From contig NZ_CP100425.1 in assembly GCF_023151555.2 (NCBI RefSeq), forward strand, positions 930,001 through 994,000: a DNA stretch of 64,000 nt, read 5' to 3'. This DNA comes from Photobacterium sp. CCB-ST2H9. Lineage in GTDB: Bacteria; Pseudomonadota; Gammaproteobacteria; Enterobacterales; Vibrionaceae. Of the stretch, positions 27,340-36,810 are shown piece by piece (the first letter of the stretch is position 1; each line of letters opens with the position of its first letter). The position numbers and the translations under genes were made by a program. A model generated the notes under the pieces. That model was not told the DNA's origin, searched no databases, and saw nothing but the letters and a program-made list of their open reading frames with translations.

Positions 27340-30210
27340 ATGGATGACGAGCTTGCCTTTTCTGTGATCGGATTGAGCGCATCAGCGACAAAAAGAAATA
27401 AGCCGGAACAAAGCATGAATCATTTTTTTCACTCGAATATTGAATCCCAAAGCGGGAAGCAAGGACTCATTTATATCGATCCGGAGCAAGGGGCTCCACG
27501 TATTTATTCAGTTCTTCCGAAAGGGAATGAACTGGGATTGAGTCTGAATTGGGCGACGGCCCTGATGAAAGCCAAAGGCATGACGACACTGACCGATTAT
27601 TTCAGTGCTGAGCCCGGGTACGAACACAGCCGTATTGCCTGCGATCTCAATGGCTGTTTATATCTGCTGGATGAGAAGCATCAGAAGGCTGAATTCATTC
27701 ATCACTATGGCATCGATTATACCCAGGCGGTGATGTTGTCTGACGGGCGAACACTGGCTGTGATGTATGAATCCAAAGCGACATACAGCTTTCGTGTTGA
27801 ACTGTGGCAATTTGTGGACGCTCAATTGTGTCGTTCTGCTCCGATTGAACTGGATTGGGGGGCTGACGACGATGATGAGGATGAAGCAGAGGAAGTCTAT
27901 CCGGAACCCGCTTATGATATTCGCTTTGATGACCAGCTTTTCGCAGGGCCGGATAACAGTCTGATTCTTTATGCCTGCCGTGATTCCTGGTTTTCCGATC
28001 AAATAAATCGCCCGCTGCAATACCTGATGCGCATTGACCTGGATGTGTCGTGCCGGAAAGCCAGTATTCGTACCCAGCAGCTCGAAATATCGCCGAAGAA
28101 ATGGCAAGCCGAGCACACCACGATTGCAATTGATAAAAAACGAGGCCTGCTGGCGATGCCCAGCACGATAATTCAGGCGGATGATCTTCAGAATGCTGGG
28201 CAGCAGAACTATCTGCACGCTGTGAACCTCATTGATTTAAACCGGATACCACGGGCTGGTGAACCGCGATTACCTGTTCAGGAACTCACGATCCGGGTAC
28301 CGGTGCGTGTCTTTACACAGGCAGAGCTGGGTGAGCGAATTCAGCCTGATAATCATCGTCAGGTGTCTCAATTTATCAACCGGATGTCCGGCTTACAGAT
28401 GAGTGAGTCGGAAGATGCGCTCTGGATTTGCTGGCAGGATGGTGCCGTCCGTAAAGTGGCACTGGACGGCCAATGGCGTTCGCCCATTCTGGCCGTCGCG
28501 GATCAAGACAATCCGGAGCGGATCCGACAATCGGGCGGTGGAGACTATTTGCTTCGTCCGCCTGTGTCTGCATCGCACCCTCAGATACTGATAGGGAGCT
28601 GGCATTCTCTGCATACGCTGAACCTGACGACAGAACAGCTGGTCGCTTTATCTCTGGAAAGTCCGGGGGCTGCGCTGGAAACATGGTCTGCCGTACAGGA
28701 AGAAAAATGTTATTGGGGTGAAGACTGGTCCCGGCCTGAAAATCAAAATGATGACCAAAAATATCAACTGGCGATGCTGGGGAAACAAAAGGTATGGGTT
28801 TCAGATTTTCAATCTGAGCAAGCGCTGGGGACGGCGCTGCACCGATTGTCTCTGAAATGTACTGAAATAGAAACATTGTGCACCGGCAATTATCTGATGT
28901 TTGCGTTTACGGATGGTCACACGGTCTGGGACGAAGAAAAGTTCTTCAGCACCGTGATTCAGCTCCCCAATGTTTCCAGCGCAGAATGGATGGCAGATAT
29001 CCTGAACAGCTTTATTGGTTACGATGGGTCGGATTACTGTTTTGGTGAAAATGATAAGCCTGCGCTCGCGGGCTGTGCGCTGCATCTGGGGTTATCCGAC
29101 AGTCGCTGGCTGCCGCTCATCAGTCGCTATCTGAATGCGATTGACCCCGATCATGAAGCGTTTTTCGCTGGGGAAGGGGTGGACATACTTGCATCACGCC
29201 ATGGCAACAGTCCTGAATGGGAAAGCTTTTATCAGTCTTTACCAGACACAATGGCTTACCATGAAGACGATGATGATTATTTCGATCATGATGACATTGA
29301 TGGAGCAGATGCGGATGAAGACAGTGAGGTCTGTCATCGTTCCGATGAAGCGATTCTCGCCAGCATTCCTGCTGAGTTGCTGGCGCAACTCGCCGAGAAA
29401 AAACAAGCGGCTAAAGCAGCCTATCAGCAGTTGTTAGACAGAATTGATCAGGCCGAAACGCAAGCGCAAATTGGAGTATTGCTGGACGAGTGGTTGCACG
29501 AAAGCCATAACGCAGAGATAGATCCGGAGATTGCCAGCTTTATTTACTGGTATCGGTTTGAGGAATGGTTTAAGACGAAAGAACACAAAGCACTGGAAGC
29601 TGAGATTGAAAGCTATTTTTCAGACCCGATGGACAGTTTTGTGATGTCGTTGAGTGATGATGACGATATCGATTTCGATCTGGATACTTATCTCGATGCC
29701 CTTTTTGAAAAAGCGGAGGCGCTGCAATGCTGGGAATTGCTGGCACGTTATTTAAGACAGCAAATTCAATGGATCAAAGAAATCAATCATGGGGACGCCT
29801 TGTATGCAGAAGAACTGCCTTATGGCAACTATGCTGCGGAAGCCTTGTTGCGTCATGACGTAACAAGGTATGGCGCGCTGTATGTGGAGTTTCTCTCCAC
29901 ATTCCAATACTCTGTTCCGGAAGAAACCGTGGGGGAATTTCTGCGCGAGATCATCCCTGAACTGGGGATCACAACAGAGACTTACCCAATCATCCTGGCT
30001 CGCCTGACCTTCGCAGCAGACCAGCATGGCCGGGAAGATTTTGCCGACTGGTGTGAGACGCTGTCGATCCGCGACTGGTTATATGAGCACAATCTGGTTG
30101 AGTCGTTTGTGGCCGCTGTTCGGGCACATGTCGAGCGGTATCATCATGACGAAGATGATGTGAAAGAAAGTGTGGATGAGATTCGGGAAATGCTGCAACT
30201 CGAATCATAA
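27340..30210 (+). CDS. Large acidic cytoplasmic protein of unknown function
   Basis: 956 residues from ATG 27340, preceded by AGGAGGGGAG with 9-base spacing. ATG 27415 (MNHFFHSN) is an alternative. No signal peptide or membrane segment is seen. The first ~450 residues show repeated short beta blades with Trp and Gly-Asp turns (e.g. DALWICWQDGAVRKVALDG), suggesting a beta-propeller. The remainder is mostly helical. Strongly acidic tracts occur at about 175-185, 645-665 and 770-780 (DDDDEDEAEEV, HEDDDDYFDHDDIDGADAD). I do not recognise a family. It is monocistronic, with a terminator after it. Confidence 0.75.
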   Translation: MDDELAFSVIGLSASATKRNKPEQSMNHFFHSNIESQSGKQGLIYIDPEQGAPRIYSVLPKGNELGLSLNWATALMKAKGMTTLTDYFSAEPGYEHSRIACDLNGCLYLLDEKHQKAEFIHHYGIDYTQAVMLSDGRTLAVMYESKATYSFRVELWQFVDAQLCRSAPIELDWGADDDDEDEAEEVYPEPAYDIRFDDQLFAGPDNSLILYACRDSWFSDQINRPLQYLMRIDLDVSCRKASIRTQQLEISPKKWQAEHTTIAIDKKRGLLAMPSTIIQADDLQNAGQQNYLHAVNLIDLNRIPRAGEPRLPVQELTIRVPVRVFTQAELGERIQPDNHRQVSQFINRMSGLQMSESEDALWICWQDGAVRKVALDGQWRSPILAVADQDNPERIRQSGGGDYLLRPPVSASHPQILIGSWHSLHTLNLTTEQLVALSLESPGAALETWSAVQEEKCYWGEDWSRPENQNDDQKYQLAMLGKQKVWVSDFQSEQALGTALHRLSLKCTEIETLCTGNYLMFAFTDGHTVWDEEKFFSTVIQLPNVSSAEWMADILNSFIGYDGSDYCFGENDKPALAGCALHLGLSDSRWLPLISRYLNAIDPDHEAFFAGEGVDILASRHGNSPEWESFYQSLPDTMAYHEDDDDYFDHDDIDGADADEDSEVCHRSDEAILASIPAELLAQLAEKKQAAKAAYQQLLDRIDQAETQAQIGVLLDEWLHESHNAEIDPEIASFIYWYRFEEWFKTKEHKALEAEIESYFSDPMDSFVMSLSDDDDIDFDLDTYLDALFEKAEALQCWELLARYLRQQIQWIKEINHGDALYAEELPYGNYAAEALLRHDVTRYGALYVEFLSTFQYSVPEETVGEFLREIIPELGITTETYPIILARLTFAADQHGREDFADWCETLSIRDWLYEHNLVESFVAAVRAHVERYHHDEDDVKESVDEIREMLQLES

Positions 30211-30291
30211 CGGAATAGTAAAGGCCGTATTTGAAGCATTGAGTTCCGATGGTGGTTACTGAAATATGAATAAAAATTAATTCAATTAGCA

Positions 30292-30331
30292 GGGCTTTGT
30301 CTTTCAGATTTGAACGATAAAGCCCTTTTTT
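30292..30331 (+). terminator. Rho-independent terminator after the 956-aa gene
   Basis: GGGCTTT / AAAGCCC stem with a 20-base loop that is itself partly self-complementary, then six T. Confidence 0.7.
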
Positions 30332-30424
30332 GTTTGCGAAGCAATTTCTTTATGAAGATAACGCTTTGTGATATTTCATATGTTACTATATGAGAAATTA
30401 ATTTTTACTCTGTATTTTGAAATC

Positions 30425-31081
30425 ATGAATGCTGGAATTAACTATCTTTTTGTTGTGATATTCTCTTTAACTCTGGTTGGTTGTGAAACTTTCCGTAGTA
30501 TAAAGTCAACACCTTATAACCCTCCTAAAACAGGTGCTATAGCCGAGGTTAAATTTCAGCAGTCCACCCCCTTCATCTATGGGACGACTGAAACAGGAAT
30601 TGAGCCTGATACTTCTCTGATGAGTGCAGCGATTCAATATGGCTTTGCTGATTTTAAAGTTTTTCAATACGATGACTCGCAGAAATGCACCGATTATCAA
30701 GAGTTGGTTTCGGATAGAAGACTGAGTGGCAAGACATTCATGATCAAAGCGGATGAGCTGGCTACTTTTCAATTAAGACCATTTGGTAAATTTAATAATC
30801 CTGATTTTTATTTGTACTGCCCAAATATTTTCACATTTACCCCAGAGGCAGGGAGAAGCTATGTTGTAGAGTACGATCTGATAAAGTCTGGCGGCCGAGC
30901 GTTCTCTTGCAGAGTACATGTCTTCGATGAGGAAAATCCAATGACGCCGGTGCAAGTCATCTCTAGGAGCAAGCCGATTCAGTGGACAAAAAATAGTCCT
31001 CAATGCGATAAAGATGACTTAGAGAATATGAAATTAAAACTATTATCAGCTGAGCGTTTTACATATGGCAATCAGATGTGA
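30425..31081 (+). CDS. AT-rich lipoprotein of unknown function
   Basis: 218 residues from ATG 30425. The longer frame to 30368 adds residues before the signal peptide and is not favoured. A signal sequence with lipobox LVGC (Cys15-20 region; LTLVGCETF) predicts an outer-membrane or periplasmic lipoprotein. The mature part has several cysteines (KCTDY, LYCPNIF, FSCRVHV, QCDKDD). Base composition is clearly more AT-rich than its neighbours, which suggests recent acquisition. No ribosome binding site is obvious and no family is recognised. Confidence 0.6.
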   Translation: MNAGINYLFVVIFSLTLVGCETFRSIKSTPYNPPKTGAIAEVKFQQSTPFIYGTTETGIEPDTSLMSAAIQYGFADFKVFQYDDSQKCTDYQELVSDRRLSGKTFMIKADELATFQLRPFGKFNNPDFYLYCPNIFTFTPEAGRSYVVEYDLIKSGGRAFSCRVHVFDEENPMTPVQVISRSKPIQWTKNSPQCDKDDLENMKLKLLSAERFTYGNQM

Positions 31082-31182
31082 ATATTTAGTGATTTGATAG
31101 AAAAAACTGAACTTCGTTTGATCATGAGATAATTCAATTGCTGAATCGATGGCCATTTTTTCAATGGCCATCAGGTCAACTC

Positions 31183-31764
31183 TTAATTTCCCTGAATGTT
31201 CCTCATCAATTCCGCACTGAGCTCACGCAGTACACCGGGAGCCGGGCGGGTATGGGAAAACGCCCGGATGCCGTATATTCCCATCACGAGAAAACGAGCC
31301 AGCTGTTCGGCACTGCGTGATGTGGTGATTTCTCCCTCGCGAAGTGCCTGTTCAAACTGGGCGGTGAACAGGTTTTCCCATGATCGGAGCATGGTGCTGA
31401 TGATGCACTCGATCTCTTCATCCTGTTGTGCTAGCTCACTGAGGGCTTTCTGCAGCAGGCAATCTTTGATGTTTTCCTGCTCGCATTCCGTCACCATTTG
31501 ATCCAGGTAAGCCGTAATGCCAGCCATGACCGTCGGTTGATGGTCAAACAAGGCTTGAAAGGCCTGACCCCGCTCAGACTGGTATTGCTCCAGTGCCGCC
31601 ATCAGCAATCCGCGTTTATTCGTAAACGCACAATAGATAGAGCCCGGATGAAGCCCGGTTGCCTGCTTCAGATCCTGCATGCTGGTTTTGCTGTAACCCT
31701 TTGCAATAAAAGCATCCATTGCTGAATGTAACACCGCTTCGCGGTCAAATTCGGCACTTCGCAT
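31183..31764 (-). CDS. TetR-family repressor, NemR-like
   Basis: 193 residues from ATG 31764 (MRSAEFDREAVLHSAMDAF). The frame to 31821 would start inside the operator region. The N-terminal helix-turn-helix (YSKTSMQDLKQATGLHPGSIYCAF) is typical of TetR. In the ligand domain, the KDCLLQKALSELA segment places Cys102 where E. coli NemR has its redox-sensing Cys106 (GCLTVKLSAE). It is divergent from an old yellow enzyme gene and separated from it by three copies of one inverted repeat. It probably represses that gene and itself, and is released by electrophiles or hypochlorite. Confidence 0.85.
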   Translation of the reverse strand: MRSAEFDREAVLHSAMDAFIAKGYSKTSMQDLKQATGLHPGSIYCAFTNKRGLLMAALEQYQSERGQAFQALFDHQPTVMAGITAYLDQMVTECEQENIKDCLLQKALSELAQQDEEIECIISTMLRSWENLFTAQFEQALREGEITTSRSAEQLARFLVMGIYGIRAFSHTRPAPGVLRELSAELMRNIQGN

Positions 31765-31809
31765 CAATTCACTCTGTATCCTTAAAACCTGCAGGGATTT
31801 TAGCTGAAC

Positions 31810-31877
31810 TTGAACACGCATTCAAAAAATACTTGAACGATTATTCAAGTTAGACTAATTTGAATGGGCATTCAAAT
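31810..31877. promoter_or_regulatory. Three TetR-type operators, TTGAA-N6-TTCAA
   Basis: Three copies of the palindrome TTGAA-N6-TTCAA at 31810-31825, 31833-31848 and 31860-31875. The outer arms of the last two extend the symmetry (ACTTGAA/TTCAAGT and ATTTGAAT/ATTCAAAT). They fill the region between the divergent tetR gene and the old yellow enzyme gene, with centres 23 and 27 bases apart. Confidence 0.75.
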
Positions 31878-31898
31878 TACAAACAAGGTGTACAGCGC

Positions 31899-32939
31899 AT
31901 GGAAAATTTGTTTCAGCCGGTAGAACTGAATGGTTCTATCACACTCAAAAACCGCATTCTGATGGCGCCCCTGACCCGTTGCATGGCAGATGATGCACTG
32001 GTGCCGACTCAGGCGATGGTCGATTATTACGCGCGCCGTGCAGATACCGGATTGATTATTTCTGAAGCAACGATTATTCGTCCGGATGGGCAGGGCTATC
32101 CGAATACGCCTGGATTGTATACCCTGGAACAAATCGCGGGCTGGCGGAAAGTCACCGATAAGGTTCATGACAACGGCGGTAAAATCTTTGCCCAGTTATG
32201 GCATACCGGCCGGGTTGCGCATCCGCATTTCTTCGGCGGTGAGGACGTGCTGGCCCCTTCGGCATTGGGCGTTGAAGGCTCAGTACCCCGTATGCGTGAA
32301 CTGAATTACGTTGTACCGAAAGCTGTGACCAGAGAAGAGATTGAAGAACTGGTTGCTGATTATGCTCAGGCTGCAATTAATGCACTGGAAGCGGGCTTTG
32401 ACGGGGTTGAGATCCACGGTGCAAACGGCTACCTGATTGACCAGTTCCTGCATTTCAGCAGTAATGTCCGTGAGGACGAATTTGGCGGTCATGCTGAGAA
32501 TATGGCTCGTTTTCCGCTGGCTGTCGTCGATGCCGTGGTGGAAGCGATTGGTGAAGATCGGACCGCGCTGCGTCTGTCGCCTGGTGCTTATTTTAATATG
32601 ACGCCGGATGCCCGCGACCGTGACGTGTTTGATTATCTGCTGGCCGAGCTGGAAAAACGTCACTTAGCTTATCTGCACGTAGGGATTTTTGACGATAACA
32701 TGGCGTTTGATTATCTGGGCGGTACGGTTTCTCAGTATATGCGGGCGCATTACAGCCAGACGCTGGTTGGTGTGGGCGGTTTTACACCGGAAACCGGAAG
32801 TCAGGCGGTTTCAGAAGGTAAGTTTGACTTACTGGCGATTGGCCGTCCGCTCATTGCAAATCCGGATTATGTTGCCAAAGTCAAAGCTGGTGAAGCCTTG
32901 GTGGAGTATTCGGACACCATGCTGGCTGAGCTGGTTTAA
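31899..32939 (+). CDS. nemA: Old yellow enzyme, NemA-like alkene reductase
   Basis: 346 residues from ATG 31899 (MENLFQPVELNGS) with AAGGTG upstream. The longer frame from 31860 starts within an operator. OYE barrel motifs are present: MAPLTRCMADD, QLWHTGRVAH, the substrate-binding EIHGANGYLIDQFLHFSSN (quoted in part, His/Asn pair) and AIGRPLIANPD at the FMN phosphate site. NemA-type enzymes reduce N-ethylmaleimide, nitro compounds and other electrophilic alkenes with NAD(P)H. Control by the adjacent TetR gene is strongly suggested by the operators. Confidence 0.9.
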   Translation: MENLFQPVELNGSITLKNRILMAPLTRCMADDALVPTQAMVDYYARRADTGLIISEATIIRPDGQGYPNTPGLYTLEQIAGWRKVTDKVHDNGGKIFAQLWHTGRVAHPHFFGGEDVLAPSALGVEGSVPRMRELNYVVPKAVTREEIEELVADYAQAAINALEAGFDGVEIHGANGYLIDQFLHFSSNVREDEFGGHAENMARFPLAVVDAVVEAIGEDRTALRLSPGAYFNMTPDARDRDVFDYLLAELEKRHLAYLHVGIFDDNMAFDYLGGTVSQYMRAHYSQTLVGVGGFTPETGSQAVSEGKFDLLAIGRPLIANPDYVAKVKAGEALVEYSDTMLAELV

Positions 32940-32958
32940 TTGCATCATTGACTGAGAT

Positions 32959-32987
32959 AAACGGAAGGCTGCGGCCTTCCGTTTTTA
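32959..32987 (+). terminator. Rho-independent terminator after nemA
   Basis: ACGGAAGGC / GCCTTCCGT stem with a 3-4 base loop and five T. Confidence 0.85.
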
Positions 32988-33240
32988 TTTGCAGAGCAGA
33001 ATGACAAGCTGCCGCGATGCTGACTTGCTTTGCCGGGATAATTGGTTCCCTGGCCTGTTTGGGTTGCCAGCAAGTGACATTGGCTCTGAAAAAGCGATAC
33101 ATTGTGTCAATTGATTCGGGCTGTCTTGCCGGGGTGATGCGAATGACACCCGCCACCAAGGCAGAAAAAGAAACCGGGTGGCTTCAGTGCTCTGGCTGCA
33201 CAGAGAAGGCACTCAAGTCATTGTTCAGGGAAAGATAACC
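32988..33240. other. Intergenic stretch before the ycaQ-like gene
   Basis: About 250 bases. Short open frames exist here, including one that would extend the next gene upstream to 33178, but none has a ribosome binding site or family resemblance. No repeats seen. Confidence 0.4.
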
Positions 33241-34482
33241 GTGATTGAAATCAAACGCTCTCAGGATCTGGCGCGATTACGGCGCCTGGCTTTATCCGCG
33301 CAAGGCTTGCTTCATACCCAACCCTTTGGGCGAGGCATTCAGGGGGCACGCAAAGCGGTCGAGCATTTAGGTTATGTGCAGATAGACACCATTTCTGTGG
33401 TGGAACGGGCGCACCACCATGTTTTTCACGCCAGAGTGCCGAATTTTAAGCCGGACATGACGCATCAGCTGCTGCTGGACGGTGACATTTTTGAATACTG
33501 GACACATGCGGCGGCGTTTATCCCAATCCATGATTTTCGATTTTCCTTACCTTATAAACACGCAATTAAATCCGGCCAGACGCACTGGTATAAAGAACGT
33601 GATCACAAGCTCATGCACGAACTGCTGGCACGTATTCGTACTGAAGGGCCGGTACGTTCCCGGGATGTGGAAAGCAATACACCCAAGCGAGCGGGATGGT
33701 GGGACTGGAAACCGGCCAAAAAGGCGTTGGAACAGTTATACATGGAAGGTGACCTGATGGTCACTAACCGCGAAGGCTTCCAGAAAACGTACGATTTAAC
33801 CGAGCGGGTGTTGCCGGCACACGTCAATACACAAATGCCCGGAGCGGAGGCGTTCGCAGTGTACCTGCTGGAGCAGCAACTCCGTTGTCATGGTTTGGTT
33901 TCACTCAAAGGGCTGACCTATCAGCGGCGAATTCCCGGTCTTCGTCAAGCCATGAAGATGCTGGTGAGTGAAAGGTTAGCATCCGGTGAATTAGAGCAAG
34001 TAAAAATCAGCAGCGGTGACATGTTTGTTCTGGAAACCGGCGCACTGGAGCGTCCGATTCCCCGCCTGAACAACCGGATGCTGATCCTGTCGCCATTCGA
34101 TAACAGTGTTATCCAGCGGGACCGGCTCAAAGCGCTGTTTCAATTCGACTATCAGATTGAATGCTATGTGCCCGCCGCCAGGCGTCAGTATGGTTATTTC
34201 TGCTTGCCGTTACTGTATCGCGGTGTATTCATTGGACGGATGGATTGTAAAGCGCATCGAAAAATCAGCCATCTGGAGATCAAATCACTGCATATTGAAA
34301 ATCATCCCTTTGATGAAGAGCAGGTGATTGAGGCGTTTGCAGAGGCGATCCGGCATTTCTGTCAATTTCAGGCTTGCAGTACGGTGTCTCTGACCGAAGC
34401 TCAGCCCCGGCATCTTGAAGGGCGTTTACAACGTGTTCTGAAACTGCTGGACGAACATCAGGATATCGTGACAGGAACATGA
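33241..34482 (+). CDS. ycaQ: YcaQ/AlkX-family DNA glycosylase
   Basis: 413 residues from GTG 33241 (VIEIKRSQDLARLRRLALSAQ), preceded by AGGGAAAG. This matches the length of E. coli YcaQ. The family's winged-helix architecture (HTH_42) is evident, with the catalytic QxD motif in YVQIDTISVVERAHHHV. Also visible are YWTHAAAFIP and the C-terminal LILSPFDNSVIQRDRL and YCLPLLY-like strands. These enzymes unhook DNA interstrand crosslinks and remove bulky alkylated bases. Its neighbours are also detoxification genes. Confidence 0.88.
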   Translation: MIEIKRSQDLARLRRLALSAQGLLHTQPFGRGIQGARKAVEHLGYVQIDTISVVERAHHHVFHARVPNFKPDMTHQLLLDGDIFEYWTHAAAFIPIHDFRFSLPYKHAIKSGQTHWYKERDHKLMHELLARIRTEGPVRSRDVESNTPKRAGWWDWKPAKKALEQLYMEGDLMVTNREGFQKTYDLTERVLPAHVNTQMPGAEAFAVYLLEQQLRCHGLVSLKGLTYQRRIPGLRQAMKMLVSERLASGELEQVKISSGDMFVLETGALERPIPRLNNRMLILSPFDNSVIQRDRLKALFQFDYQIECYVPAARRQYGYFCLPLLYRGVFIGRMDCKAHRKISHLEIKSLHIENHPFDEEQVIEAFAEAIRHFCQFQACSTVSLTEAQPRHLEGRLQRVLKLLDEHQDIVTGT

Positions 34483-34535
34483 GGAAGGAGAGCTGCCAGC
34501 AAGTTCATCTGGCAGCTTCAATGATGCAGTCTGGG

Positions 34536-34868
34536 TCAGCCGCAGCACTTTTTGTATTTTTTGCCGCTGCCGCACGAGCATGGGTCGTTGCGGTTTGGTG
34601 TTTTCTCAAACGTCACGGTGGCAGGTTTGTTCAGCAGGGTATCCAGCTCAACCGTATTTTCTTCCCGGGTCGCATCCACGACAATATTGGCCACAATTGC
34701 GTGTTCCGCAATGATTGCCTCAATTTCAGCTTTTCGCGCTTCAGTATTCACCACGACCGACACAGGGGCTTCTTCCGTACCTGCTTTGACGTTACGGTTG
34801 ACGTTATAGCCCGACTGAGCATGGTTTTGCATCACGTCGATGCGGCCTTTGTAATAAAATTTGGACAT
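34536..34868 (-). CDS. SEC-C metal-binding protein, PBPRA1080 type
   Basis: 110 residues ending in the SEC-C zinc motif [19 protein letters not shown]. The N-terminal part ([21 protein letters not shown]) matches my memory of the PBPRA1080 family, described from Photobacterium profundum. The middle is a small alpha/beta domain. Its role is unknown. SEC-C motifs bind zinc and often mediate contact with ribosome or SecB-like partners. Confidence 0.85.
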   Translation of the reverse strand: MSKFYYKGRIDVMQNHAQSGYNVNRNVKAGTEEAPVSVVVNTEARKAEIEAIIAEHAIVANIVVDATREENTVELDTLLNKPATVTFEKTPNRNDPCSCGSGKKYKKCCG

Positions 34869-35044
34869 GGGGACTCATCACTTGCTGGTATGACGTAACA
34901 GAGCGGCGATTATACGCAGAAATGGTTATTGATAAAGCAGGGATGAAACAAACACACCGAGAAAATAACCTCAGCGAATTGTTGCAGGGCAGCCTGAATG
35001 CCGCCCTTGTGTGTTGCTTTGTTTTCGTTATTTTTTGAAATGCG

Positions 35045-35773
35045 TTACAACCCATATCCGCCGTTGACTTCCAGGACGGCATTTCGCATTGCAAGCGACT
35101 GATCAGAAAGCAAAAATGAAATGGCTCCAATTTGGTCTTCTGCGGACATCACTCTGCCCAAAGCCGTGGTATGCATTGAGCCGAATAACTCACTTTGCTG
35201 ATCTGCCGTCATGCCCGCCTTTGATTGAATTTCTGTGGCAGTGACGCCCGGCCGGACGGAGTTAATCCGAATCCCGTCTGCAGCGAGTTCGAGATTGGCA
35301 ACCAGGGCAATGGCTTCAAAAGCGGCTTTGCTTGCCGAATAGATCGCGGCGCTGGCAAATGCGTTGGTGACGGCAATGCTGGAAACAAAGACGACACTGG
35401 ACGGATTGTTCAGGACCGGGTGAAGCTGTTGCAGCGTCATCCAGGGGCCTTTGGTATTGATGTTCATGGTCAGATCAAATGCTTCTTCCGTGGTGGACAG
35501 AACTGAGTCCGGATAAAAGACCCCGGCGTTCAGGACCAGTCCATCCAGGCGGATATTGTCTGCCTGCAGTGTGGCTGCCAGTTGCTTGAGCTGGGCCGGA
35601 TTGGCGCTGTCTGCAACATAGCCGTCACAACCCAGCGACTGTGTCACCTGATTGATTCTGTCCTGATTGCGGCCGGTAATGATCACGTGATGACCCGTTT
35701 TCACCAGATGCTCTGCCAGAGCTTTGCCAATCCCTGATGTACCACCGGTGATTAAAATCGTTTTGCCATTCAT
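35045..35773 (-). CDS. Short-chain dehydrogenase/reductase
   Basis: 242 residues with the classical SDR pattern. The cofactor motif TGGTSGIG is at residues 9-16, NAG lies at about 82-84, and the catalytic Ser region VFVSSIAV and YSASK (Tyr/Lys) are intact. The substrate is unknown. The Arg in TGRNQDR after beta-2 favours NADP(H). It is divergent from a LysR gene with an inverted repeat between them, so the LysR protein probably controls it. Confidence 0.88.
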   Translation of the reverse strand: MNGKTILITGGTSGIGKALAEHLVKTGHHVIITGRNQDRINQVTQSLGCDGYVADSANPAQLKQLAATLQADNIRLDGLVLNAGVFYPDSVLSTTEEAFDLTMNINTKGPWMTLQQLHPVLNNPSSVVFVSSIAVTNAFASAAIYSASKAAFEAIALVANLELAADGIRINSVRPGVTATEIQSKAGMTADQQSELFGSMHTTALGRVMSAEDQIGAISFLLSDQSLAMRNAVLEVNGGYGL

Positions 35774-35844
35774 GGTGTTTTTCCTTTTCGTAACACATGC
35801 TTGAGAGATGCGAGGAGAATATCAGCTTGATTGGTTAACAATAA

Positions 35845-35872
35845 GGCACCAATATGGACACTTAATGGTGCT
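35845..35872. promoter_or_regulatory. Inverted repeat between divergent SDR and lysR genes
   Basis: GCACCA (35846-35851) and TGGTGC (35866-35871), separated by 14 bases. It lies 25 bases before the lysR ATG, where a LysR-type regulator would bind to control itself and the SDR gene. Confidence 0.4.
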
Positions 35873-35895
35873 GAAAAAGAAACAAAGGAGCAGGG

Positions 35896-36810
35896 ATGGA
35901 CTTATCTTATCTCAACCTGCCGTTGCTGCATGTGTTTCACCGGGTGGCGGAACGCGGCAGTTTTCAGGCGGCAGCGAATGAGCTGAATTTACCCCGGTCA
36001 TCGGTCAGCAAGAAGATCAGGCAACTGGAGGCGTTTGTGGGTCAGCCTCTGCTGCATCGTTCAACGCGTCAGCTTCATCTCACGGACGTGGGCCGAAATT
36101 TGCTACAGGGGACGGGGGATCTTCGCGCTGTGCTTTCGAACCTGCATGGCATTGTGGATGAAACCCGGGACTCACCGAAAGGGCGGGTCAAAATCAGCGC
36201 CAGTATCCTGATGGGCCAGTGTTTTCTGGTGCCTGTCCTGAAAAAACTGCGCCAGACTTATCCGGACATTGTGATTGAACTGAGTCTGGATGATCAGACC
36301 GTCGATTTGCTGGAGCAGAATATCGATATTGCCATTCGGATTGGGCAACTGCCGGATTCTTCATTAATCGCCCGGAAGATCGGAGAAAAACGCTGGGGTT
36401 GGTTTGCCTCAGAAAGCTATTTGGCTGAACGGGGGTATCCGGCGTCTCCGCAGGAACTGACGCAGCATGATTGCCTGGTGTTCGGCAATGCTTCCAGTAC
36501 GTTTAATTTCTGGCCTTTCCAGGATAAGGACGGGCAGACGGAAACGCTTGAAGTGATTCCGGCCATTCAGACAGATAACAGCCGGGTGCTGGTGGATATG
36601 GCCTGTGATGGCCTCGGCATTGTGATGGTGGACCCCGGATTCATCCAGAAGGAATGTCAGTCGGGGCAGCTTGTTCCGGTACTCACGGACTGGCGACATC
36701 CGGAAAGGAGCCCGATTCATCTGGTCTGTATCGGGGAGCGGACCAAGGCTTCGCAGGCGGTGTGGCAGTTTTTGCTGGAGCATTGGCAGCGCACCGGGGA
36801 TATCGGGTAG
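35896..36810 (+). CDS. LysR-family transcriptional regulator
   Basis: 304 residues. The N-terminal winged helix-turn-helix (HRVAERGSFQAAANELNLPRSSVSKKIRQLE; positions about 14-45) and the type 2 periplasmic-binding-like effector domain are complete. It resembles the group that activates adjacent SDR or quinone reductase genes. The divergent SDR gene is its likely target. Confidence 0.9.
   Translation: MDLSYLNLPLLHVFHRVAERGSFQAAANELNLPRSSVSKKIRQLEAFVGQPLLHRSTRQLHLTDVGRNLLQGTGDLRAVLSNLHGIVDETRDSPKGRVKISASILMGQCFLVPVLKKLRQTYPDIVIELSLDDQTVDLLEQNIDIAIRIGQLPDSSLIARKIGEKRWGWFASESYLAERGYPASPQELTQHDCLVFGNASSTFNFWPFQDKDGQTETLEVIPAIQTDNSRVLVDMACDGLGIVMVDPGFIQKECQSGQLVPVLTDWRHPERSPIHLVCIGERTKASQAVWQFLLEHWQRTGDIG

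Noticed and set aside
27152..27367. 71-codon open frame before the large unknown gene
   Set aside because: It has no ribosome binding site, overlaps the better-supported start at 27340, and shows no recognisable sequence.
33017..33238. 73-codon open frame between nemA and the ycaQ-like gene
   Set aside because: Cys-rich but without a ribosome binding site or family resemblance. Probably chance.
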